Translations under genes and position numbers: made by a program
In this document: piece by piece, positions 16,706 through 24,254 of the stretch
Layout: each line of letters begins with the position of its first letter
Numbering within the stretch: position 1 is the first letter of the stretch
NCBI GenBank assembly: GCA_963823045.1
Contig: CAWGKA010000002.1
Location: forward strand, 1 to 27,634
Reading direction: 5' to 3'
DNA: 27,634 nucleotides
From: JADLGL01 sp963823045
GTDB taxonomy: Bacteria; Pseudomonadota; Alphaproteobacteria; Rhizobiales; Kaistiaceae
Notes under the pieces: model-generated
What the model was told of the DNA's origin: nothing
The model's database searches: none
What the model saw: only the letters and a program-made list of their open reading frames with translations

Positions 16706-17691
16706 GGCGTTTCGCGCTCGCCACGGCTTTGCTGGTGTTTCCGGCCATGGCGATTGCGGCGCCGGGCTTCGTCACCGTCGATGTCACCGCCACGCCGATC
16801 GACAGCTTCGAGATCGCTCCGGGCGCAGCTGAGGATGGCGAGATCACCTTCCTCGGCGGCCTCGTCCTCAGCTCCTCCAATCGGCAGTTCGGCGGAATCT
16901 CTGGACTCGACATCGCCGCGGACGGACGGCTGCTCGCGATCTCCGATACCGGCTTCTGGCTGACGGGGCGTCTCATTGAGGAGGATGGCCGACCCGTCGG
17001 GGTTGAGGATTGGCAGATGGCCCCGATCCTCGATCCGGATGGCGTGGAGGCATTTCGGACAATTTCGGCCGATGCCGAGGGTCTTCGCTATGATGCTGCG
17101 ACGGGAACGGCGTTCGTCTCGTTCGAGCACAATCACCGCGTCAGCCGTTACGTCGCGGATGATCTCGCCACCGCGCGTCCCGAGGCTGTGGCGCTGCCGA
17201 CGCTGACCGGCCTTCGCAGCAATCGCGGCATCGAGGCGCTCGCGCTGGCGCCGGCGGAGTCGCCGCTTGCCGGTGCCGTGGTGATCATCTCGGAGGAGGC
17301 CGATGACGGCGCGGGCAATATCCGCGGTTGGATCGTCGACGGGCCGCTGGCCGGCGCGTTCTCAGTGACACGGTCCGACCAATTCGCGGTCACCGATGCG
17401 GCGTTTCTGCCGAACGGCGACCTTCTCATTCTCGAACGCCGCCTGTCGCTTACCGGGATCGGCATGCGCATCCGCCGACTGCCGGCGGCGGAGATACGCC
17501 CGGGCGCCGTTGCCGATGGCCCGACCGTCCTGTCAGACGATCATCTGTTCCAGATCGACAATATGGAAGGGATGTCCGTGCGGTCGCTGCCGTCCGGCGA
17601 CGTGCTGATAACGCTTGTCTCGGACGACAATTACAGCCTGCTGCAGCGGACGCTGCTGTTGCAGTTCCTGTGGCGGGAAAGCGCCGACTAG
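16702..17691 (+). CDS. Secreted phytase-like esterase-activity protein
   Basis: The product has 329 residues. The signal peptide MRRFALATALLVFPAMAIAA is cleaved near residue 20. The body shows beta-propeller-like repeats: GGISGLDIAADGRLLAISDTG (blade start at about 72), ADAEGLRYDA, SNRGIEALAL, and a late NMEGMSVRSL block. This is the pattern of the esterase-like activity of phytase family (PF13449 type). It is periplasmic or secreted; the substrate is unknown and no metal site can be assigned by eye. The gene follows cobT with a 4-bp overlap, an order often seen in Hyphomicrobiales although there is no obvious link to cobalamin. Its stop overlaps the stop of convergent rpmB. Confidence 0.85.
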   Translation: MRRFALATALLVFPAMAIAAPGFVTVDVTATPIDSFEIAPGAAEDGEITFLGGLVLSSSNRQFGGISGLDIAADGRLLAISDTGFWLTGRLIEEDGRPVGVEDWQMAPILDPDGVEAFRTISADAEGLRYDAATGTAFVSFEHNHRVSRYVADDLATARPEAVALPTLTGLRSNRGIEALALAPAESPLAGAVVIISEEADDGAGNIRGWIVDGPLAGAFSVTRSDQFAVTDAAFLPNGDLLILERRLSLTGIGMRIRRLPAAEIRPGAVADGPTVLSDDHLFQIDNMEGMSVRSLPSGDVLITLVSDDNYSLLQRTLLLQFLWRESAD

Positions 17692-17984
17692 GCAGCCGCG
17701 GCGGCGGTCTGCTTCTTGGCGATCTGGCGCTTCAGCGTGAGGGCGCGATCGGAAAGGTCAGCGTCCTTCGCCTTGACGAGGAACGCGTCGAGACCGCCGA
17801 TATGCTCGACCGAGCGCAGGGCCTTGGCCGAAACGCGCAGCGACACCGAACGGCCGAGCGTATCGGAGATCAGCGTCACCTGGCAGAGATTGGGCAGGAA
17901 ACGGCGCCGGGTCTTATTGTTGGCGTGGCTCACATTGTTGCCTGCCAGCACGGCCTTGCCGGTCAATTCGCATCGCCGGGACAT
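17688..17984 (-). CDS. rpmB: 50S ribosomal protein L28
   Basis: The product has 98 residues. The start MSRRCELTGKAVLAGNNVSH and the following ANNKTRRRFLPNLCQV are diagnostic of L28; the C-terminal Lys/Ala-rich tail is usual in Alphaproteobacteria. ATG 17984 is chosen because AGGA lies eight bases upstream and MSR is the conserved start; an ATG three codons earlier is also in frame. A near-consensus promoter lies at 18042-18070. The gene converges on the esterase gene with stops overlapping in CTAG. Confidence 0.97.
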   Translation of the reverse strand: MSRRCELTGKAVLAGNNVSHANNKTRRRFLPNLCQVTLISDTLGRSVSLRVSAKALRSVEHIGGLDAFLVKAKDADLSDRALTLKRQIAKKQTAAAAA

Positions 17985-18041
17985 CGCGATCATCCTGTCC
18001 GAAATGAGTTTGTTGCACGCGCCTTGCGCGCGGAAGCCGGG

Positions 18042-18070
18042 TCTATAAGAAGCGCGGCGCTGCGCGTCAA
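18042..18070 (-). promoter_or_regulatory. rpmB promoter, housekeeping sigma type
   Basis: On the minus strand TTGACG (18070-18065), a 17-base spacer and TATAGA (18047-18042) stand about 57 bases before the rpmB start. Boxes and spacing are near the sigma-70 consensus, fitting a ribosomal protein gene. Confidence 0.75.
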
Positions 18071-18128
18071 GCCAGCGGCACGATTCTGCGGCTTTTTGGA
18101 GCGGACCGCGCCGGCCGGAAAGGATTTG

Positions 18129-18136
18129 TTAACCAT
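18129..18136 (+). promoter_or_regulatory. TTAACCAT motif upstream of DUF3108 gene
   Basis: TTAACCAT within GTTAACCATAAG resembles the half-site bound by CtrA in Alphaproteobacteria. It lies 23 bp before the start codon and 59 bp from the rpmB -35 box. It could occur by chance, and only one half-site is seen. Confidence 0.25.
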
Positions 18137-18159
18137 AAGCAAAGCAACACTCCAAGGCG

Positions 18160-19035
18160 ATGGAGGCCTTTCGGCGGCGCGATTTCGGGTCAGGATTGCA
18201 GACGGCGGCTTGGTTCCGCCGGCTGGCGTTGCTGGCAATTTCCTTCGTCGTCCTTGCCGTGGTGACGTTTCCCGCGGCCGCGGCGGAAAAGCTCCTCTCG
18301 GTTTCCTATGAGATCACCGTCGCCGGCGTCTATGTCGGCCGCGCCGATGCGGTCGGCCATTTCGCCGATGGCGGCTATGCCATCGCGCTCACTGGCAACA
18401 CCGGCGGAATCTCCCGGCTCGTGCTGGACGCCAACGCGACGCTGTCTGCCGACGGCAATATCCGCGGCACGGAGGTCCTGCCGGCGCATTATCAGGTCGA
18501 CATGACCGAGGATGGCGAGCCGTCACGGGGGCGCATGACCATGCGCGACCGGCGCGTCATGGATCTCTTCGTCGATCCGGGTCTCGCGCCGAGCCTGGAG
18601 CATGTCCCGCTCACGATGGACCATGTCCGCGACATCACCGACCCGGTGTCGACGCTGTTCATTCCGGTGGCGGGCGCCGTTACCGGCGAGACTGCCTGCA
18701 ACCGCACGCTTTCCATCTTCGACGGCTGGCAGCGGTTCGACGTCGATATGAGCTTCCTCGCGACGCGGACCGTGTTCGGCTCGCGCGACGGCTATAGCGG
18801 TCAGAGCTACGTCTGCTCCGCGCGCTACACACCGATCGCCGGTCACGACCTGACGACGACGGCGGTCGCCTATATGTCGGAGAATGACCGGCTTGAGGTT
18901 TCGCTCATTCCGGTCGACGGCCTCGGCATTCTCATCCCCTATCAGCTGCTCATCGGCACAGAGCTGGGCGATCTCGTCATCCGGCTCGACAGCATCCGGG
19001 TGACCGACGTCCCGGCCGCCGTCGCCGGGCGTTAA
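18160..19035 (+). CDS. DUF3108 periplasmic protein
   Basis: The product has 291 residues. After a basic N-terminus, a hydrophobic segment (about 22-40, LALLAISFVVLAVVTF) ends in PAAAAEK, a signal peptide. The mature part is beta-rich: LLSVSYEITVAGVYVGRADA, GNTGGISRLV, and ITDPVSTLFIPV, the latter a hallmark stretch of DUF3108. Two cysteines (ETACN and YVCSARY) may pair. The function is unknown; the family is predicted to be an exported beta-barrel or lipocalin-like protein. It lies between rpmB and the helicase gene, an arrangement conserved in Hyphomicrobiales. An AAGG at about 18153 supports ATG 18160. Confidence 0.82.
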   Translation: MEAFRRRDFGSGLQTAAWFRRLALLAISFVVLAVVTFPAAAAEKLLSVSYEITVAGVYVGRADAVGHFADGGYAIALTGNTGGISRLVLDANATLSADGNIRGTEVLPAHYQVDMTEDGEPSRGRMTMRDRRVMDLFVDPGLAPSLEHVPLTMDHVRDITDPVSTLFIPVAGAVTGETACNRTLSIFDGWQRFDVDMSFLATRTVFGSRDGYSGQSYVCSARYTPIAGHDLTTTAVAYMSENDRLEVSLIPVDGLGILIPYQLLIGTELGDLVIRLDSIRVTDVPAAVAGR

Positions 19036-19090
19036 CGCTTCACCTGGAAACCGCGAAAAGCCGAATCCATATCTGGGGTTGGACGGTCGC

Positions 19091-19112
19091 CACCACCCCT
19101 GATCTGGTGGTG
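19091..19112. repeat. Inverted repeat after the DUF3108 gene
   Basis: CACCACC (19091-19097), an eight-base loop and GGTGGTG (19106-19112) form a 7-bp perfect stem, 56 bp after the DUF3108 stop. No T-run follows, so factor-independent termination is doubtful. Confidence 0.4.
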
Positions 19113-19157
19113 AACGGAACGTGAAACGCCACAGAGTCAGTGATTCGGGCGGGGTTT

Positions 19158-19177
19158 GTTCCAAACTCGTTCCAAAC
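19158..19177 (+). repeat. Tandem GTTCCAAAC direct repeat upstream of helicase
   Basis: GTTCCAAAC occurs at 19158-19166 and 19169-19177, exactly 11 bp apart, about one helical turn. It lies 33 bp before the first possible helicase start (19210) and could be a protein-binding site or overlap the promoter. No function can be assigned. Confidence 0.45.
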
Positions 19178-19290
19178 CTTAATCGCCGCCTGCCGCTCGC
19201 CGGGTTGCGATGGATGGCGGCACAGTCGATAGTCAGGCTTCGAGGCGCGGTTTTCGCCCCTCTTCTGCCGACGGAATTCGCCGGGAACGC

Positions 19291-22200
19291 ATGACCATCC
19301 CTACCTCGCTGGGACGTGACGGCCACAAGCCAGGCCGCGGCGTGACCGCGGTGCTCGGTCCCACCAACACCGGCAAGACGCATCTCGCCATCGAGCGGAT
19401 GCTGGCGCATTCCTCCGGCGTCATCGGCCTGCCGCTCCGGCTTCTCGCACGCGAGGTCTATAACCGCGTTGTCGAGCGCGTCGGGCCCGACGCCGTCGCG
19501 CTTATCACCGGCGAAGAGAAGATCACGCCCCCCTCGGCGCGCTATCGCGTCTGCACGGTCGAGGCGCTGCCTGAAATCGACCGACGCCTCGTTCCTGGCG
19601 ATCGACGAGGTGCAACTCGCGGCCGATCTCGAACGCGGCCATGTCTTCACCGACCGCATCCTCAACATGCGCGGGCGCGACGAGACGCTGCTCCTCGGTG
19701 CGGCGACAATGCGCCATGTCATCGAGAAGCTCATCCCCGGCGTCGATGTCGTGACGCGGCCGCGCATGTCGGTGCTCACCTATTCCGGCATGAAGAAGAT
19801 CACGCGCTTGCCGCGGCGCTCGGCCGTCGTCGCGTTCTCATCCGATGAGGTCTACGCCATCGGCGAACTCATCCGCCGCCAGCGCGGCGGCGTGGCCGTC
19901 GTTCTCGGCGCACTCAGCCCACGCACGCGCAACGCCCAGGTCGAGCTCTATCAGAGCGGCGATGTCGACTACATCGTCGCCACCGACGCCATCGGCATGG
20001 GGCTCAATCTCGATCTCGACCATGTCGCCTTCGCCTCGGACCGCAAATTCGACGGCTACCAATATCGCCGTCTGACGGCCGCAGAGTTTGCCCAGGTCGC
20101 CGGCCGCGCCGGCCGGCACACGCGCGACGGCACTTTCGGCGTCACCGGACGCGTCGATCCGCTCGAGGATGCCCTCGTCGAGGCGCTCGAGAGCCATCGC
20201 TTCGACGCCGTGAAGACGGTGCAATGGCGGAACGCCAAGCTCGATTTCTCCGCGCTCGCCGCGCTGCATGACAGCCTTGAGAAGCCGCCCACCGATGATG
20301 GCCTGGTGCGGGCGCCACCGGCCGAGGATCTAAGGGTGCTCGAGGCAGCCATGCGCCACGACGAAACGGTGCGTCTTGCCGATCGCCGCGAACGCATCAC
20401 GCTCCTCTGGGATGTTTGCCAACTGCCCGACTATCGCCGGATTGCCCCGGCAGAACACACCGATCTGGTGCTGACCGTCTATGGTCAGCTGGTGGGGGAC
20501 GGCGTCATCAATGAGGACTGGTTTGCCGGGCAGATCGCCTTCGCCGACCGCACTGACGGCGACATCGATACGCTGTCGAACCGCATCGCGCATATCCGAA
20601 CATGGAACTACGCTGCTAACCGTTCCAACTGGTTGGCCGATCAAACGCATTGGCAGGAGCGGACGCGGGCGATAGAGGATCGTCTGTCGGATGCGCTACA
20701 CGAACGGCTGACACAGCGCTTTGTCGATCGGCGCACGAGTGTGCTGATGCGCCGCCTGAGAGAAAACGCAATGCTAGAAGCCGAGATCACCGAAAGCGGT
20801 GAAGTCATTGTCGAGGGCCAGCATGTCGGCCAACTCGACGGATTCCGCTTCGTTCCCGACCCTGGCGCCGGCGGTCCCGACGCGAAGGCGTTACGCACGG
20901 CGGCGCAGAAGGCGCTTGCCGGCGAGATCAAGCGCCGCGCCGATGGCGTTGCTGCCGCGGGCAATGAGCAGTTTGCCCTGGCCGCCGACGGCACCTTGCG
21001 CTGGCGCGGCATCGCCGTGGCGCGTTTGGTGAAGGGATCGGACGCACTCAAGCCGCGCCTCGTGCTCCTTGCCGATGAGGGCCTGACCGGCCCCGATCAG
21101 GAGGCGGTGGCGGCGCGGCTCGACCTCTGGCTCGACCAGCACAGCCAGACGCTCCTCAAACCGCTCTTTGACCTCAAGAACGCCGAGCATCTGCCGGGCG
21201 AGGCGCGCGGGCTCGCCTTCCGTCTCGCCGAGGCTTTCGGCGTACTCGAGCGCAAGGACGTCGCCGATGAGGTCAAGGCGCTCGAACAGGATATGCGCGC
21301 AGGCCTTCGCCAACTCGGCGTTCGCTTCGGCGCGCACCACATCTACGTCCCGGCTCTCTTGAAGCCCGGTCCGAGCGGCTTCCTGGCAATGCTGTGGGGC
21401 TTGCAGAATGACGGGCTCGACACGCCGGGCATCGTCGAACTTCCGAGCCTGTCAGCCGCTGGGCGGACGACGATCCCCGTCGACCACGCAGTGGCGAAGG
21501 AACTCTATCGCGTCGTCGGCTATCGGCCGTGCGGCGAGCGCGCCGTGCGCATCGATATCCTCGAACGGCTCGCCGACCTCATCCGGCCGCTGATCGCGTG
21601 GCGGCCGACGGCCGAGCAGCCTGATCCGCCGGAAGGCGTCGCGCCTCCGGGCGGTTTCACGGTAACGCCGCAGATGACGTCGCTGCTTGGCGCCTCGGGC
21701 GACGACTTCGCAGCGGTGCTGAAGTCGCTCGGCTATCGCGTCGAGCGAAAGCCCGCGCCACCAAAGCAGGCCGAGCCGGAAGCACAGACTGAGGCCGCTG
21801 AGCCCGAAGCGCAGACTGAGGCTGCCGAGCCACAAGTGCAGACTGAAGCGGTGGATGCCGCGGTCGCAGAGGCGACCGACGCCACGGCTGCTGAGACCGA
21901 AGTTCTGGCCGAAACGGCCGTTGAGCCGACGCCCGAAACGCAGCCAGAACCGACACAGCAAGACGAACTTGAGGCCGCCTTGGCGGCTCTTGCCGGGGCC
22001 GGGGAACCGGTGTCGCCGCCGGAGGCGAGCACCGAAGCTGAGACCGTCGATGCCGCGGAGGCGACCGATGGCGCGGCCGAGGACAATGCCGAGACAACCG
22101 ATGCCGGGGCGGCGACGGATGACACGGCCGAGGCCGAGACGAGCGCTGCCGGGCCGGTCGAAGCGGACGGGCCGAAGGCGGAAGCCGTTGCGGCGGAATC

Positions 22201-22534
22201 ACCCGCGGAGACGGCCGACGACGAACCTGCCTTCATCGAGATATGGCGGCCGGGACGGGCCGAGCGCCGTCACAACGGGCCACGCCCGCAGCGGCGGCAT
22301 GGCGCGAACGCCAAGCCGGACGGCCAGGCCGGCGAGGAGCGCGGTGCAAAGGGACCGCGCCGCGGACGGCCACAGCAGCGCAAGGATCGACAGCGGGACG
22401 GTCAGGCGCGGCCGGGTCAGATGTCGCGCGACAACCAACGTAAGCCTGCGGTGAAGGAGCGGAGGGCCGATCCGGATTCGCCGTTCGCCGCTCTGGCTGC
22501 GCTCAAGGCCGACCTCGAGCGCAAGAGCGAATGA
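19291..22534 (+). CDS. SUV3-like superfamily 2 RNA/DNA helicase, one internal frameshift
   Basis: The protein would have about 1080 residues. Frame 1 encodes MTIPTSLGRDG, Walker A GPTNTGKTH (from residue 23), IGLPLRLLAREVYNR, ITGEEKI and VCTVEALPE. The frame then shifts by one base in the A-run at 19574-19576, and frame 2 continues with DEVQLAADLERGH (motif II, DEVQ), VVLGALSPRTRNAQVELYQS, DAIGMGLNLD and QVAGRAGRH (motifs V and VI). Deleting one A restores CTVEALPESTDASFLAIDEV, so the break is a single extra base or an assembly error. SUV3-type C-terminal domains follow, then a Glu/Ala-rich low-complexity region (about 21750-22235), a basic Arg/Lys/Gln-rich tail, and the conserved end DSPFAALAALKADLE. 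An RNA-remodelling role is presumed. ATG 19210 is an alternative start. The next gene overlaps by 4 bp. Confidence 0.88.
21773..21853 (+). repeat. Three 27-bp tandem units inside the helicase gene
   Basis: Units at 21773-21799, 21800-21826 and 21827-21853 encode EPEAQTEAA, EPEAQTEAA and EPQVQTEAV. They keep the frame and lie at the start of the acidic, Ala/Glu/Pro-rich linker, a place where copy number could vary without harm. Confidence 0.8.
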
Positions 22535-22929
22535 GCGACGGCCAGCGGATCGACAAATGGCTGTGGCATGCGCGATTTGCCAAGACGCGAACGGCGGCGC
22601 AGGCCCTCGTCCGATCCGGCGGCATCCGCATCAACCGTGACAAGAACGACAGCGCAAGCCGCATCGTGCATCTCGGCGATGTGCTCACCGTGGCTCAGCA
22701 CAGCGGTGTGCGCGTCGTCAGGATTGTCGGTTTTGCCGAGCGCCGAGGCCCAGCGCCCGAGGCGCGCCTGCTCTATGAAGAGATCGCGGAGCCGGTGCGG
22801 GCGGAACGCCATGCCGATAATGCCCTCCCGCTCGAGAGGCCTCCCACGCCCAACAAGCGCGATCGGCGCTTGCGGCAGCGTCTCAAGCGGTCCGAAGATG
22901 ATCCGGGGCACGGGTTCTCGCCAAATTGA
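22531..22929 (+). CDS. S4-domain RNA-binding protein (Hsp15-like)
   Basis: The product has 132 residues. MSDGQRIDKWLWHARFAKTR, then AQALVRSGGIRINRD, and HLGDVLTVAQHSGVRVVRI form an S4 domain as in HslR/Hsp15. Hsp15 of E. coli binds stalled 50S subunits carrying nascent chains; the same role is possible here. A basic C-terminal tail (PNKRDRRLRQRLKR) adds RNA affinity. The start ATG overlaps the helicase stop (ATGA), so the two proteins are made together, consistent with a shared RNA or ribosome task. Confidence 0.9.
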   Translation: MSDGQRIDKWLWHARFAKTRTAAQALVRSGGIRINRDKNDSASRIVHLGDVLTVAQHSGVRVVRIVGFAERRGPAPEARLLYEEIAEPVRAERHADNALPLERPPTPNKRDRRLRQRLKRSEDDPGHGFSPN

Positions 22930-23031
22930 GACCCCGTCGGGCGTTCGGGTCTTGTCGACGAAAGACTTAATCGTTAGGCAGTTTCCGAGCTTTTTGGATG
23001 ATTTCGGCTTCAGGGTGAGGGGGAAACTGCA

Positions 23032-23370
23032 TTGACGTATGTGGTCAACGAAAACTGCATTCGCTGCAAGTACATGGACTGCGTCGAGGTCTGCCCCGTG
23101 GATTGCTTCTACGAGGGCGAGAACATGCTCGTCATCCATCCGGATGAGTGCATCGATTGCGGCGTTTGCGAGCCGGAATGTCCTGTCGACGCGATCAAGC
23201 CGGACACCGAGCCGGGCTCCGACAAATGGCTCAGCCTCAACGCCGAATTCGCCGGAAAATGGCCGAATATCACGGCGAAGCGGAACCCGCCCGCCGACGC
23301 CAAGCAGTATGAGGGCGTGCCCGGCAAGCTGAACCAGTTCTTCTCGCCGGAGCCGGGCGAAGGCGACTGA
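23032..23370 (+). CDS. fdxA: Ferredoxin FdxA (7Fe/8Fe type)
   Basis: The product has 112 residues with nine cysteines at positions 9, 12, 17, 21, 25, 40, 43, 46 and 50. The pattern CIRCKYMDCVEVCPVDC then CIDCGVCEPECP gives a [3Fe-4S] and a [4Fe-4S] cluster in the FdxA family. It is a small soluble electron carrier. The start is TTG at 23032: the conserved MTYVV start sits there, no ATG is available, and AGGGGG lies nine bases upstream. It is 102 bp downstream of the S4 gene. The order S4, fdxA, carD is usual in Hyphomicrobiales. Confidence 0.95.
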   Translation: MTYVVNENCIRCKYMDCVEVCPVDCFYEGENMLVIHPDECIDCGVCEPECPVDAIKPDTEPGSDKWLSLNAEFAGKWPNITAKRNPPADAKQYEGVPGKLNQFFSPEPGEGD

Positions 23371-23440
23371 TCCGACGGCCAAAGGGCCGATGGCGCCGCA
23401 CGCGATCGGCCTGCGGCGACGGTGACATGCCGGCAACCCT

Positions 23441-23469
23441 TTGAAAGTCGCCTATTTTTGTGTTATATA
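23441..23469 (+). promoter_or_regulatory. Strong carD promoter and long leader
   Basis: TTGAAA (23441-23446), a 17-base spacer and TATATA (23464-23469) make a near-consensus sigma-70-type promoter in an AT-rich island. Transcription from about 23476 would leave a leader of nearly 200 nt before carD. The rest of the 302-bp gap after fdxA holds no ORF or RNA gene that I can support. Confidence 0.75.
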
Positions 23470-23672
23470 GGCACCAATCTGTCCTCCCACGTCCAGATTT
23501 TGGGCATAGCAGCCGCGGCCCACGTCATGCGGCAACAAGGGCGCCGTCTGTGCGGGTAACCGCCGGCCGGACGCAGGCTATCGCTCACACTGGCCGCCAG
23601 GGCAGACTTGGCTCGCGACGTCGCCATGGAAAGACGGTCGAGAGGTTCTAAGCGTCCAGGAGCTAATTGCGT

Positions 23673-24248
23673 ATGGCTGCAGCAAAGAAGAGCGCCGCCC
23701 CAAAGCCTGAGTTCAAGGCGGGTGAGCACATCGTCTATCCGGCGCATGGCGTCGGCAAGATTGTCCGTCTCGAAAACCAGGAAGTCGCGGGTGCCAAGCT
23801 CGAGCTCTTCGTGGTGTCGTTCGAGAAGGACAAGATGACGTTGCGCGTCCCTGTCCCGAAGGCGAAGGCGGTCGGCATGCGCAAGCTCGCCGATACAACG
23901 ACGGTCGACCGGTCGCTTGAGATCGTGCGTGGCCGCGCGCGCATCAAGCGCACCATGTGGAGCCGCCGCGCCCAGGAATATGAAGCCAAGATCAACTCCG
24001 GCGACCTGTTCTCGATCGCCGAAGTGGTGCGTGACCTTTATCGTTCCGAGGCGCAGCCGGAGCAGTCCTACAGCGAGCGGCAGCTCTATGAGGCCGCCCT
24101 CGACCGCATGTCGCGCGAAATCGCGGCGGTCACCGGCCAGTCCGAGACCGAGGCGGTGCATCGCATCGAGCAGAACCTCGCCAAGAGCCCGCGGCGCGGC
24201 GCCAAACCGACCGCGGAGGCCGAGGCCGAGGATCAGGCCGCGGCCTAA
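23673..24248 (+). CDS. carD: CarD family transcriptional regulator
   Basis: The product has 191 residues. The N-terminal domain starts FKAGEHIVYPAHGVGKI, the Tudor-like RNA-polymerase-interacting domain shared with Mfd, followed by FVVSFEKDKMTLRVPV. The C-terminal helical DNA-binding part includes RRAQEYEAKINSGDLFSIAE and YSERQLYEAALDRM. CarD binds the RNAP beta subunit and stabilises open complexes at many promoters, including rRNA promoters. AGGAG at 23658-23662 fixes ATG 23673. The tail ends in Ala/Glu-rich low complexity. It has its own promoter upstream. Confidence 0.95.
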   Translation: MAAAKKSAAPKPEFKAGEHIVYPAHGVGKIVRLENQEVAGAKLELFVVSFEKDKMTLRVPVPKAKAVGMRKLADTTTVDRSLEIVRGRARIKRTMWSRRAQEYEAKINSGDLFSIAEVVRDLYRSEAQPEQSYSERQLYEAALDRMSREIAAVTGQSETEAVHRIEQNLAKSPRRGAKPTAEAEAEDQAAA

Positions 24249-24254
24249 CTCCGC

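Noticed and set aside
22930..23031. Terminator or promoter between the S4 gene and fdxA
   Set aside because: The GACCC/GGGTC pairing is short and followed by only two T residues, and TTGTCG-17-TAGGCA is too far from consensus.
23374..23390. CGGCC-AAAG-GGCCG hairpin after fdxA as a terminator
   Set aside because: The stem is only 5 bp and no T-run follows.
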